64,000 nt of DNA, from positions 16,320 through 80,319 of the forward strand of contig JAEELF010000001.1 in NCBI GenBank assembly GCA_016288815.1, read 5' to 3'. The notes beneath the pieces are model-generated. The model was not told where the DNA came from, made no database searches, and was given only the letters and a program-made list of their open reading frames with translations. The DNA comes from Ruminococcus sp. (GTDB lineage: Bacteria; Bacillota; Clostridia; Oscillospirales; Ruminococcaceae). Shown here one piece after another: positions 53,065 to 61,642 of this stretch. The translations under genes and the position numbers were made by a program. Within the stretch, counting starts at the first letter, position 1, and the number at the start of each line of letters is the position of its first letter.

Positions 53065-53093
53065 AGTATGCCATAGGCTGAAAAGTGTTACAA
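53065..53093 (-). promoter_or_regulatory. promoter of the Cys-rich microprotein
   Basis: Minus-strand TTGTAA (53088-53093), 17-bp spacer ending TATGG, CATACT (53065-53070). The leader can form AAGCGA / TCGCTT (53037-53056 region). Confidence 0.6.
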
Positions 53094-53119
53094 TTCTTTT
53101 TGAACGTTTCATTTTTCGA

Positions 53120-53148
53120 CTGTTATCGCATGGAAAGCGTGGCATAAT
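53120..53148 (+). promoter_or_regulatory. possible extended -10 promoter of the clpC-like gene
   Basis: CATAAT (53143-53148) preceded by TGG; -35 position (CTGTTA) is poor. No CtsR-type heptad repeat is seen near it. Confidence 0.4.
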
Positions 53149-53170
53149 ATATATCCAGGAGGGCGTTACG

Positions 53171-55513
53171 ATGATAATAAACACAGATAAGTTCACAAAA
53201 CGCGCACTAAAGATAATCGAAGGTGCGATAAGTCTTGCTTCGGAGTTAGGTCACACCTACATCGGCAGTGAGCACCTGCTGCTCGCAATGTCGAACGACG
53301 GTCAGTCCGGAGCAGCAGAGATACTGATAGAAAACGGAGTATCATACGACGAGATAAAAGAGGAGATAGTCCGGCTCGTAGGGCAGGGGACGCCCTCAAT
53401 ACTGAATCAGCGGTATCTCACGGCAGCAACCAAGCGTATCCTTGAAGCCTCATACAGCATTGCGGTTACAGATAAAAAAAAACAGGCAGCCCCCGAGCAT
53501 ATCCTTGCAGCGATGATAAAGGAATCCTCGTGCAGCGCGTGTACGATAATCAAGAATATCGGCGGGAACCTCACGGGTATCTGCGGCGGCTTGCAGATCA
53601 TAGGCTCGTCGGAGGTGCGCGCTGGCCTCTACGACTCTATAAAGCCTAAGATGTCACATCTCCCCAATCTCTTCCGCTACGGAAAGAACCTCACCGACAT
53701 AGCGCTCGTGAAGAAGAATGACCCTCTCATAGGCAGGAACAAGGAGATAGAGCGTGTGCTGCAGGTCCTTTCACGCCGCAACAAGAACAATCCGTGTCTC
53801 ATAGGGGAGGCAGGAGTGGGGAAGACCGCGATAGTGGAGGGCGTAGCGGAGCTTTTCGTGAGGAACCTCGTCCCTGACGCACTGAAGAACAAGTTCATCT
53901 TTTCGCTTGATTTTACGTCCCTGCTCTCAGGAGCGAAGTACCGCGGCGACTTTGAGGAGCGCGTGAAGGCGTGCCTTGAGGAAGCTGTCAGCGCGGGGAA
54001 TATAATCCTATTCATCGACGAGATACACACTATAGTCGGTGCAGGAGCAGCCGAAGGCGCCATCGACGCTGCAAACATCATGAAGCCGCAGCTCGCACGC
54101 GGAGAGCTCCAGATAATCGGTGCGACCACGTTCGAGGAGTTCCGCAAGACCATAGAAAAGGATTCCGCGCTGGAGCGCCGTTTCCAGCCGATCCACGTCA
54201 ACGAGCCCAGCGTCAGGAGTTGTGTTGACATCATGCGCGGACTGCGCTCGAACTACGAGAGCTACCACGGCGTCGAGATAAGCGATGAGATGATAGAACG
54301 TTCAGTCGAGCTCTCCACGAGGTATATCACCGACCGCTGCCTCCCGGACAAGGCGATAGACGTCCTCGACGAAGCCTGCGCCTGTGCGAAGCTGAGGTGC
54401 AATTCCGGTCTGAGCCGCAAGGACACGGAGTTCATCGACCTCACCAGCAGCAAGCTCAGACTAAGCGGTATCAGCAAGCTCGTCAGCAGTGGACCCGCAA
54501 GGCTCCTCGATGAGGATATAACGTCGGTCATATCCTTGAAGACCGGTATCCCGCTCGAACGTATCTCCTCCGAGAGAGCAGCGCAGCTCGAAGACCTCCA
54601 CTCCCGCCTCAACGCACGGGTTGTAGGGCACGCGCACGCCGTCAGAACAGTCACAAACGCAATATGCAGGGCAACCTCCGGTTTGCGTGACGCAGGAAGA
54701 CCTACAGCCTCGTTCCTCTTTGCCGGACCTACAGGAGTCGGCAAGACCGAGCTTGCCAAGGCACTTTCGGAGTGCCTTTTCGGCTCAGAGGACAGCATGA
54801 TACGCATAGATATGTCCGAGTATATGGAGAAGCACAGTGTCTCCAAGCTGATAGGAGCGCCGCCCGGCTACACTGGCTACGACGACAGCGGCAATAATCT
54901 CTGTGAAAAGATACGCCGTCGCCCTTACTCACTGCTACTGTTCGACGAGATAGAAAAGGCGGACATCGAGGTGCTTAATATCCTTCTCCAGATACTCGAT
55001 GACGGTATTCTCACCGATTCCTCAATGCGCCGGGTGAGCTTTCGCAACTGTATCATAATCATGACCTCGAATGTCGGCGCAGAGGAGCTCTGCAAGCGTT
55101 CCTCGCTCGGTTTTTCAGGGAGCAAGGGCAGGGAAGGGGAGAACCGCGTCCTCGAGCGGATACGTTCGTATTTCACCCCGGAATTCGTAAACAGGATAGA
55201 CGAGATAGTGGTATTCAACAAGCTCGAAAAGGAGGATCTTATCCAGATAAGTCGGATAGCACTTGAAAACCTCTGCAAGCGGGCGCGAGGCATAGGGATC
55301 GAAGTTAGCTACTCACCGCAGGTCATAGAAGCCATTGCCGCTGCTAAGGAGACCGACAAATACGGCGCCCGACCCATAAAACGCCGCGTGACCGAGCTCA
55401 TCGAGAATCAGCTCGCACAGATGATAGTAAGTGCGTCTATAAGCACAGGAGAAAAAGTCAGGCTGGACTTCGACAACGACAAGGTGCTGTTTTCAAAGGG
55501 CGCAGTAGTATGA
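53171..55513 (+). CDS. clpC: ClpC-type AAA+ ATPase
   Basis: 780 residues: double Clp N domain (about 1-140), AAA+ domain 1 with GEAGVGKT, AAA+ domain 2 with GPTGVGKT and LLLFDEIEKA, and the ClpP-docking loop RSSLGFSG, with LGF intact. The insert between the domains (about 45 residues from DEACACAKLRC to DEDITSV) is shorter than the coiled-coil middle domain of Bacillus ClpC and lacks its EKAASLRD motif, so adaptor control by MecA or McsB may be different. No ctsR, mcsA or mcsB beside it. AGGAGG before the ATG. Confidence 0.9.
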   Translation: MIINTDKFTKRALKIIEGAISLASELGHTYIGSEHLLLAMSNDGQSGAAEILIENGVSYDEIKEEIVRLVGQGTPSILNQRYLTAATKRILEASYSIAVTDKKKQAAPEHILAAMIKESSCSACTIIKNIGGNLTGICGGLQIIGSSEVRAGLYDSIKPKMSHLPNLFRYGKNLTDIALVKKNDPLIGRNKEIERVLQVLSRRNKNNPCLIGEAGVGKTAIVEGVAELFVRNLVPDALKNKFIFSLDFTSLLSGAKYRGDFEERVKACLEEAVSAGNIILFIDEIHTIVGAGAAEGAIDAANIMKPQLARGELQIIGATTFEEFRKTIEKDSALERRFQPIHVNEPSVRSCVDIMRGLRSNYESYHGVEISDEMIERSVELSTRYITDRCLPDKAIDVLDEACACAKLRCNSGLSRKDTEFIDLTSSKLRLSGISKLVSSGPARLLDEDITSVISLKTGIPLERISSERAAQLEDLHSRLNARVVGHAHAVRTVTNAICRATSGLRDAGRPTASFLFAGPTGVGKTELAKALSECLFGSEDSMIRIDMSEYMEKHSVSKLIGAPPGYTGYDDSGNNLCEKIRRRPYSLLLFDEIEKADIEVLNILLQILDDGILTDSSMRRVSFRNCIIIMTSNVGAEELCKRSSLGFSGSKGREGENRVLERIRSYFTPEFVNRIDEIVVFNKLEKEDLIQISRIALENLCKRARGIGIEVSYSPQVIEAIAAAKETDKYGARPIKRRVTELIENQLAQMIVSASISTGEKVRLDFDNDKVLFSKGAVV

Positions 55514-55515
55514 AA

Positions 55516-55550
55516 AAAGCCGCATGGAGCGTTGAGCTCTGTGCGGCTTT
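55516..55550. terminator. terminator between clpC and the YesL-like gene
   Basis: AAAGCCGCA (55516-55524) with TGCGGCTTT (55542-55550); inner GAGC/GCTC pair. T-run is on the minus side. Confidence 0.8.
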
Positions 55551-55555
55551 GCAGT

Positions 55556-56479
55556 TTACGAGATAGTTTTGCCCTTGCCTTTTTTACGCTTTTCGATAGG
55601 CTTTTCCTTACCGCCCATATCTTCGAAGATCGGCGGTTCGTCTCCTTCCTCTGGCTGACCGGCAAGAAGCTCGGGGTTGATCTTCCCGATGCTCGTGTAA
55701 TAGGGATTAATGACGTACTGCTGAATGACCGGATAGCTGTTGAAGCAGGTCATGAAGCATATGAACGCAGCCGGAAATACCGGCAGCAGAACGAAGAACA
55801 CCGGTGTCGCGTAGATCAGAAGCACGAACATCAGCATGATGATGAGTATAGTAGACACAAATGTCAGGATATTGCGCTTCATCGCGACAAACGCAAGTGC
55901 GAACGAGTTCTTGATGAGATTTTTCAGCGAGAGGTTCGTAGCGATGAGCATGAGGAAGATGTAGTAGTTCATCATTATTACGACCAGTGCGAGGCTGAAG
56001 GTTATCACCAAAGGCGCATACAGCAGCTTAGTGTTGTACTGCGCGGACATCAGCGGGTAAACGTAGAAGGACGCATACGCAGACGCTGCAACGAGGCAGT
56101 CGATGAAACCGATGACCGCCGCTTTCTTGAAATTCGCTTTCACTCCGCGGAAAAAGTCTCTCGTCACAAACGTATGCTTCTCAATTATGAAAGCGCGCAT
56201 GACCTTTGTAAGCCCAGCCATAGCAGGACCTATTATTATCATGAACGTCAACAGCATTATCAGAGAAACGCTCGTGCGGACCGTATCGTTATCGACATAT
56301 GATATTCCCACGATGACAAACAACGGGATAAAGAATATGCAGAACAGCAGATTCAGCCACATCAGCTGCCAGAATTTACGTCCTAGAAGGTCGAAGAACA
56401 GAGCGAGTCCCTTCTTTTTAGGCGCGTGCTTTGATATGCCGGGACCGGCGCTCTCATAGTCCTTTGAAAATAAACCCAA
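55556..56479 (-). CDS. YesL/DUF624-family membrane protein
   Basis: 307 residues with about six transmembrane helices, basic C-terminus (KGKEK-type). DFFRGVKANFKKAAVIGFID is the characteristic DUF624 segment. YesL relatives often sit by sugar transport genes; here there are none. Start: the frame opens with TTG, but that codon touches the GGAGG ribosome site; a second TTG three codons on has better spacing. No ATG is available. Confidence 0.8.
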   Translation of the reverse strand: MGLFSKDYESAGPGISKHAPKKKGLALFFDLLGRKFWQLMWLNLLFCIFFIPLFVIVGISYVDNDTVRTSVSLIMLLTFMIIIGPAMAGLTKVMRAFIIEKHTFVTRDFFRGVKANFKKAAVIGFIDCLVAASAYASFYVYPLMSAQYNTKLLYAPLVITFSLALVVIMMNYYIFLMLIATNLSLKNLIKNSFALAFVAMKRNILTFVSTILIIMLMFVLLIYATPVFFVLLPVFPAAFICFMTCFNSYPVIQQYVINPYYTSIGKINPELLAGQPEEGDEPPIFEDMGGKEKPIEKRKKGKGKTIS

Positions 56480-56503
56480 TTTTAACAATCCTCCATTAAT
56501 GTT

Positions 56504-57103
56504 TTACCGCCGCAGCTTCATGAATACAGCGCACCACGCCGTGTCGGCACCGGTAACGATAAGCGAAAGCAGCAGCAGTACGGCGAACTTCACACAGTAG
56601 AGCCTGAAAGCTCTGCTGGCGTTTTCCGGAGCGTCCCCGGTCAGCCAGAATCTCAGCATACTCACAGACGTGCGCATGAGTTCTCTTACCGCGAGCACAG
56701 CTATCATACCCAGCGCAATGGCTTTAGGCAGTACGATAAGGAGCACAGGAACGGCAGCACCTGCTCCCGTTAGGGAGTACATAAAAGCCGCAGCAGCCCC
56801 GATGCCTGCTCCGCGATAAACGAGCAGTAGCACCCCGAGGGGCTGTCCGAACGTAAAAAGGCCGCTCAGAAAAGCCGCGCATAGAAACACCTCCGACGAT
56901 ACGAGCGTGCTCATGAAGTACCCCCGCAGATCTCCGCTGCCTGTCGGCGGCAGAAAGAACTGATACAGCCATGGTGAAGCCACCCTGCCGTCGACAGCCT
57001 GCCTGACCGAGCCTAATATGACCCCGGCGACGAGAGCGGATATAAGCAGCAGGAACTGTATCCTGCGGGACTTGTCCGGTGTGAATGTACTGATATTCTT
57101 CAA
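56504..57103 (-). CDS. spoIIM: stage II sporulation protein M family
   Basis: 199 residues, about five transmembrane helices; SSEVFLCAAFLSGLFTFGQPLGVLLLVYRGAGIGAAA is typical of SpoIIM/DUF95. In spore formers SpoIIM with SpoIID and SpoIIP drives engulfment. Its presence suggests, but does not prove, sporulation. TTG start with AAGGATG ahead; no ATG in frame fits. Lies 24 bp upstream of the YesL-like gene, likely one operon. Confidence 0.85.
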   Translation of the reverse strand: MKNISTFTPDKSRRIQFLLLISALVAGVILGSVRQAVDGRVASPWLYQFFLPPTGSGDLRGYFMSTLVSSEVFLCAAFLSGLFTFGQPLGVLLLVYRGAGIGAAAAFMYSLTGAGAAVPVLLIVLPKAIALGMIAVLAVRELMRTSVSMLRFWLTGDAPENASRAFRLYCVKFAVLLLLSLIVTGADTAWCAVFMKLRR

Positions 57104-57156
57104 TTTGCATCATCCTTTCTAAGAAAGGATATGCAGTTTCAATAATCAGTAGAACT

Positions 57157-57963
57157 TTATTTGGAGAGCTCGTAAGCTCTGTTGGTGCAGCTCTCACAGC
57201 ACTTCTTTACAACTCCGGTGAGGTCACCCTCATAGAGACGGTCAAGACCAGCGAGCGTAGTACCGCCGGGAGAAGATACCATCTTGATGAGCTCGTCGAT
57301 ACTGTATCCTGAATCAGTCATCATCTTAGCAGAACCTATAAGACTCTGAGTGAAAAGCTCCATAGCGGAATCCTTGCTGATACCAACGGAATCGGCGTAG
57401 TCGATGAATCCCTTTGCGAAGAGATAGATGAACGCGGGACTGCTTCCGTTGATCGCGATGATCTCCTTCATCTTGTCCTTTGAGATAACAGCAGCCTTTC
57501 CGCAGAGACGGAAGATATTGAGCACCAGCGAGAACTCCTCGTCAGTGACAGCCTCATTGTGGGAGAGCGCAGAAGCGCCCTCGCCGAGCAGCAGGGGAGT
57601 GTTAGGCATAACGAGGATGACCTTAGCTCCTGCGATAGTCTTGCGTGCGATGAATTCATCAGTGATCCCGGCAGCAATAGAGATGAATACAGTCTCCTTC
57701 GTCGTGAAAGGTGCAGCAGTTTCGAGGACGCCCTCGATGACCTGCGGCTTGACTGCGAGGAAGACGTACTTGCAGCTCTCCATGATCTCCTTCTCGGAGG
57801 CACAGGCAGTGACTCCGAACTCGCTGAGAGCCCCGAGCTTAGCTGTATCGGGATCGAAAGCGAACAGCGAGATATCTCCCGCGAGAGAGCTTCCCGCGAT
57901 ACCCTTCATGATAGCCGAACCCATATTGCCGGCGCCTATAAAACCTATATTTACCTTGCTCAT
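57157..57963 (-). CDS. proC: pyrroline-5-carboxylate reductase
   Basis: 268 residues. NAD(P) motif GFIGAGNMGSA at the N-terminus, VKPQ, VMPNTP and the C-terminal signature SPGGTTLAGLDRLYEG. Last step of proline synthesis. ATG chosen for its 10-base spacing from GGGAG. Its promoter is covered by an inverted repeat. Confidence 0.95.
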   Translation of the reverse strand: MSKVNIGFIGAGNMGSAIMKGIAGSSLAGDISLFAFDPDTAKLGALSEFGVTACASEKEIMESCKYVFLAVKPQVIEGVLETAAPFTTKETVFISIAAGITDEFIARKTIAGAKVILVMPNTPLLLGEGASALSHNEAVTDEEFSLVLNIFRLCGKAAVISKDKMKEIIAINGSSPAFIYLFAKGFIDYADSVGISKDSAMELFTQSLIGSAKMMTDSGYSIDELIKMVSSPGGTTLAGLDRLYEGDLTGVVKKCCESCTNRAYELSK

Positions 57964-57981
57964 AAACAGCAACTCCCTTTT

Positions 57982-58024
57982 TGTAGTATAGATACATTAT
58001 ACTACATTTTGTACAAAAATGCAA
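57982..58024 (-). promoter_or_regulatory. proC promoter with 9-bp inverted repeat
   Basis: Minus-strand TTGCAT (58019-58024), 17-bp spacer, TATAAT (57996-58001). TGTAGTATA (57982-57990) and TATACTACA (57998-58006) form a perfect inverted repeat that covers the -10 box and the transcript start. Confidence 0.75.
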
Positions 58025-58064
58025 GTGAAAAATCTGTGAAACTCACCAACAGCGGACTGAAAAT

Positions 58065-58093
58065 TTGACACCTATAAGAAAAAGTGGTATAAT
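58065..58093 (+). promoter_or_regulatory. consensus promoter of the PflX-like gene
   Basis: TTGACA (58065-58070), 17-bp spacer ending GTGG, TATAAT (58088-58093). Confidence 0.9.
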
Positions 58094-58136
58094 TCAGCAG
58101 TAATAGCATGACTAACGATATTTAGGGGGTGAGAGA

Positions 58137-59036
58137 ATGGACCAGAACGTATACAAGAGCTGCCGGCTGTGTCCGCGGAAATGCGGCATTGACCGCACCT
58201 CAGCAAAGGGACGCTGCGGAATGGGAGCAGCACCGGTCGTCGCGAAGGCTTTCCTCCATATGTGGGAGGAGCCATGTATCTCGTACAAAAACGGCGCGGG
58301 AACGGTCTTTTTCTCGGGCTGCAGCCTGCACTGCTGCTTCTGCCAGAACAATGTGATAAGCAATGACCTTTTCGGCAGAGAGCTCACTCCCGCCCGGCTC
58401 GCCGACGTCTTTCTGTCTCTCCAGGAAAGGGGAGCAGACAACATCGACCTCGTTACCCCCACGCACTTCGTCCCTGACATCATCAGCGCCCTTGACATGG
58501 TACGTCACAAGCTGACCATTCCCGTCGTATACAACAGCAGCGGCTATGAACTGCCTGAAACTATAGCCGCACTCGACGGCTACATCGACATTTATATGCC
58601 GGACATCAAGTATTTTTCTCACGAGCCCTCCGCAAAGTATTCCAATGCCCCGGACTACTTTGAATACGCCTCAGCTGCGGTAAAAGCCATGACCGAACAG
58701 GTCGGGGAGCTCAGATTCAACGCAGACGGCGGTCTGGCAAAGGGTACGATCATCCGTCACCTCGTAATGCCGGGTCTGCGCCACGACTCCATGAAAATAC
58801 TCGACTGGATATCGGAGAATATCTCCCCGGAGCGCGCCCTCGTCAGCATTATGAATCAGTACACGCCCTTTGAGCATATTCCAGCCGATATGAGCGAGAT
58901 AAAACGCCGCGTCACAAAAATGGAGTATAACAGTGTGGTGCGTCATGCTCAGGAGCTTGGGATCAAAGGCTTCACACAGGAAAGCTCCTCTGCCGGCACG
59001 GAATATGTTCCGGATTTCGACCTCTCAGGAATATGA
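58137..59036 (+). CDS. radical SAM protein, PflX (COG1313)-like
   Basis: 299 residues. N-terminal Cys cluster CRLCPRKCG...GRCGMG, then the radical SAM motif GCSLHCCFCQNN (CxxxCxxC). The layout fits the pyruvate formate-lyase-activase-like PflX family, whose target is unknown; no glycyl-radical enzyme gene is next to it, so the name is only by similarity. AGGGGGTG precedes the ATG. Monocistronic. Confidence 0.87.
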   Translation: MDQNVYKSCRLCPRKCGIDRTSAKGRCGMGAAPVVAKAFLHMWEEPCISYKNGAGTVFFSGCSLHCCFCQNNVISNDLFGRELTPARLADVFLSLQERGADNIDLVTPTHFVPDIISALDMVRHKLTIPVVYNSSGYELPETIAALDGYIDIYMPDIKYFSHEPSAKYSNAPDYFEYASAAVKAMTEQVGELRFNADGGLAKGTIIRHLVMPGLRHDSMKILDWISENISPERALVSIMNQYTPFEHIPADMSEIKRRVTKMEYNSVVRHAQELGIKGFTQESSSAGTEYVPDFDLSGI

Positions 59037-59066
59037 AAAAGTCCCCAAGCGGGGACTTTTCTTTTA
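59037..59066. terminator. bidirectional terminator
   Basis: AAAAGTCCCC (59037-59046), AAGC, GGGGACTTTT (59051-59060), CTTTT; shared with the convergent glnN. Confidence 0.9.
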
Positions 59067-61169
59067 TACTGTGAACAGCAGTTTTGAATAAGAGGGGAGC
59101 GGCCAGCTGTCTTCGCTGACATTCGTCTCGGTCTCGTCAACGATAGCACGTAGGGTCTGCATCTGCGCGAACACCTCATCGCGGTAGAAGCGAGCCATTT
59201 CAAGACCGGCGTTCTTATCCTGAGCAGTGATGACCTTCTCCTCCAGGACAGCGGTCTCTCTGTAGATAGCATCAGTGAGAGCAGATAGCTTCGCAGCGAG
59301 CTCTGTCTCAATACCTGACGAGATACCGAGCTCACGCTTGAGCGTACCGGTCTCGCAGACCTTCTTCGTATAATCAAGGCAGGCAGGAACGATCTTCTTC
59401 TTAACCATGTCGATCATGGTGAGCGCCTCGATATTGATGACCTTGCTGTAGTTCTCGAGCAGCACCTCAGTACGTGCCCTGAGCTCAGCTTCGGTATAGA
59501 CCTTGAACTTCTCGAACAGCGCGACGCTCTTGGGTGTGATGTATTCAGGGAGCGCGTCGGGAGTGGACACAAGGTTGGGGAGATGTCTCACATTCACAGC
59601 CTCATCGAGCCACTCATCGGAATAGCCGTTGCCGTTATAGATAATGCTCTTGTGCTCACTGATTATCTTTGCAAGGAGCTTTTTGAGGTCGCCCGTGAAG
59701 TCCTGCGAGCCCTCGAGCGCATCAGCTATCTGGCAGAGTTCCTCAGCGACGATAGTATTGATGATAGTATTCGTGCAGGAGATAGAATCTGCGGAGCCGA
59801 GCATACGGAACTCGAACTTGTTTCCGGTGAATGCGAACGGGGAAGTCCTGTTGCGGTCTGTGGTGTCCTTCGGGAAATCAGGAAGAACGTCCACGCCTAT
59901 CTCAAAGGTCTTATCGTCTGTGGAGCGGTATTTCTCGCCGACCTCGAGCGCGTCGATGACACCCTGGAGCTCAGTTCCGATGAACATTGAAACTATAGCG
60001 GGAGGAGCCTCATTCGCACCGAGACGGTGGTCGTTACCGGCGGAAGCAGCAGAAAGCCTCAGCAGCGGAGCGTATTCATGGACGCCCTTTATGATAGCGC
60101 ATAGGAAGGTCAGAAACTGTAAGTTATCCTGCGGGCAGTCGCCCGGATCGAGGAGGTTCTGCCCGTCGTTGGAAGCCATAGACCAGTTGTTGTGCTTACC
60201 GGAGCCATTCACGCCGGCAAAGGGCTTCTCATGCAGCAGACAGTACAGACCGTGCTTTGTAGCGACCTTCTTCATTATCTCCATAGTCAACTGATTGTGA
60301 TCAGCGGCAATGTTTGTATTTGTGAACACAGGAGCGAGCTCGTGCTGTGCGGGAGCGACCTCGTTGTGCTTGGTCTTGGCGTAAACTCCGAGCTTCCAGA
60401 GTTCCTCGTCAAGATCCTTCATGTAGTCGGATACGCGCTTGTTGATGTTTCCGTAGTAGTGATCCTCGAGCTCCTGACCCTTGGGTGGCTTTGCACCGAA
60501 TAGCGTGCGTCCGGTTATGATGAGATCTTCACGAGCCTCGAACAGCTTTTTATCAATGAGGAAATACTCCTGCTCAGGACCTGCAGTCGTGATAACTCTT
60601 GTAGCGGTAGTATTGCCGAAAAGGCGGAGAATACGGAGTGCCTGCTGACTGAGAACGTCCATAGAACGCAGCAGGGGAGTCTTCTTATCGAGAGTATCAC
60701 CGGTGTAAGAAGAAAACGCCGTGGGGATATAGAGCGAACCGTCCTTAACGAAAGCGTTGGACGTCGGATCCCACGCAGTATAGCCTCTTGCCTCGAATGT
60801 TGAGCGAAGTCCGCCCGACGGGAACGACGAAGCGTCAGCCTCACCCTTTATAAGCTCCTTGCCGGAGAATTCGAGAAGTATTCCGCCTCTTTCAGCGGGA
60901 TTGAGGAAAGCGTCATGCTTCTCAGCAGTAACGCCGGTCATAGGCTGGAACCAGTGAGTATAATGGGTAGCTCCCTTTTCGATAGCCCATTCCTTCATGG
61001 CGTGCGCAACAGCACCGGAGATCTCTGGCGCAAGAGCGCAGCCGAGCTTCTTAGTTCTGCGTACAGCTCTGTAAACGTCCTTGGGAAGTCTTTCGCGCAT
61101 TACCTTGTCGCTGAACACATTGCAGCCAAAGTACTCAGTGACGAGCTTTGCGGGATTCTGCTCTGACAT
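59064..61169 (-). CDS. glnN: glutamine synthetase type III
   Basis: 701 residues, the size of GSIII and far longer than GSI. Makes glutamine from glutamate, ammonia and ATP. Family segments include [47 protein letters not shown] and [21 protein letters not shown] fixes the ATG; a longer frame starts inside the leader. Preceded by a promoter and a leader hairpin with a T-run, so attenuation is likely. No glnB, amtB or glnR is next to it. Confidence 0.95.
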   Translation of the reverse strand: MSEQNPAKLVTEYFGCNVFSDKVMRERLPKDVYRAVRRTKKLGCALAPEISGAVAHAMKEWAIEKGATHYTHWFQPMTGVTAEKHDAFLNPAERGGILLEFSGKELIKGEADASSFPSGGLRSTFEARGYTAWDPTSNAFVKDGSLYIPTAFSSYTGDTLDKKTPLLRSMDVLSQQALRILRLFGNTTATRVITTAGPEQEYFLIDKKLFEAREDLIITGRTLFGAKPPKGQELEDHYYGNINKRVSDYMKDLDEELWKLGVYAKTKHNEVAPAQHELAPVFTNTNIAADHNQLTMEIMKKVATKHGLYCLLHEKPFAGVNGSGKHNNWSMASNDGQNLLDPGDCPQDNLQFLTFLCAIIKGVHEYAPLLRLSAASAGNDHRLGANEAPPAIVSMFIGTELQGVIDALEVGEKYRSTDDKTFEIGVDVLPDFPKDTTDRNRTSPFAFTGNKFEFRMLGSADSISCTNTIINTIVAEELCQIADALEGSQDFTGDLKKLLAKIISEHKSIIYNGNGYSDEWLDEAVNVRHLPNLVSTPDALPEYITPKSVALFEKFKVYTEAELRARTEVLLENYSKVINIEALTMIDMVKKKIVPACLDYTKKVCETGTLKRELGISSGIETELAAKLSALTDAIYRETAVLEEKVITAQDKNAGLEMARFYRDEVFAQMQTLRAIVDETETNVSEDSWPLPSYSKLLFTV

Positions 61170-61217
61170 AAAATGTCCTCCTTGATATAAAAATAGACAT
61201 TCCGACTGTATTAAAAG

Positions 61218-61247
61218 AAAAAAACAATCGGAACGCCGTTGTTCCAA
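61218..61247 (-). promoter_or_regulatory. attenuator-like hairpin in the glnN leader
   Basis: In the minus-strand RNA, TTGGAAC (61247-61241) pairs with GTTCCGA (61234-61228) around the loop AACGGC, and seven T residues follow at 61224-61218. It lies between promoter and start codon, so it must be bypassed for expression. The hexaloop has A at position 1 and G at position 4, as in targets of ANTAR antiterminators. Confidence 0.65.
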
Positions 61248-61269
61248 TAATATTCAATTCACAATGACT

Positions 61270-61298
61270 ATTTTACACCTTATTCACGCGCTTGTCAA
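61270..61298 (-). promoter_or_regulatory. promoter of glnN
   Basis: Minus-strand TTGACA (61293-61298), 17-bp spacer, TAAAAT (61270-61275). Confidence 0.85.
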
Positions 61299-61529
61299 GT
61301 CATTTGCACGATTTTATAGGATTAAACAGTATAACAGTTCGTGTTCAGTGGTATTTCGGTAAATAATAAGTAAACAGCTCAAAAAATAGAACTGTACAAC
61401 GGTATGAAGTAGTCAATTACATTAAATCAACTTTTAGAGCTGTTCGCGCTTTACATATATATTATCACAAATCAAATGTCAAGTACTGCCGCCAGAGACT
61501 ATAGCAGGAAACACAGATACCATAACCGC
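61299..61529. other. gene-free AT-rich region between glnN and the recombinase
   Basis: No coding frame with a ribosome site on either strand. It holds an inverted repeat, AACAGCTC plus A-run (61373-61385) against T-run plus GAGCTGTT (61432-61444), and a minus-strand promoter-like pair TTGACA (61477-61482), 17 bp, TATATG (61454-61459). A transcript from there would begin with the inverted repeat, which spans about 72 bases. It could be a small RNA or an upstream glnN leader. Confidence 0.45.
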
Positions 61530-61558
61530 TTGATTTTTCCCAGGAAAAGATGTATAAT
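61530..61558 (+). promoter_or_regulatory. promoter of the tyrosine recombinase
   Basis: TTGATT (61530-61535), 17-bp spacer with TTTTCC-CA-GGAAAA, TATAAT (61553-61558). Confidence 0.78.
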
Positions 61559-61581
61559 TATTTCAATAGGAAACAGCAAAT

Positions 61582-61615
61582 AAAGTTGCACCAAATGAAA
61601 GTTTGGTGCAACTTT
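61582..61615 (+). repeat. 14-bp perfect inverted repeat in the recombinase leader
   Basis: AAAGTTGCACCAAA (61582-61595), loop TGAAAG, TTTGGTGCAACTTT (61602-61615). No T-run follows, so it is not a normal terminator. It could be an operator, an mRNA structure or a recombinase binding site. Confidence 0.75.
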
Positions 61616-61642
61616 GATAATTGTTCCACGAGGATATTATTT

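Noticed and set aside
61206..61234. CCGATTG / CAGTCGG pairing in the glnN leader as an antiterminator
   Set aside because: The second arm is transcribed after the T-run, too late to prevent termination there.
61371..61446. TTTTAGAGCTGTT resembles the start of a Cas9-type CRISPR repeat, with AACAGCTC as possible anti-repeat
   Set aside because: Only 13 bases match, there is no repeat array and no cas gene in the window; chance or part of another RNA structure.
61299..61529. dif site for the Xer-like recombinase
   Set aside because: No 28-bp sequence with two 11-bp XerC/XerD-like arms could be recognised.
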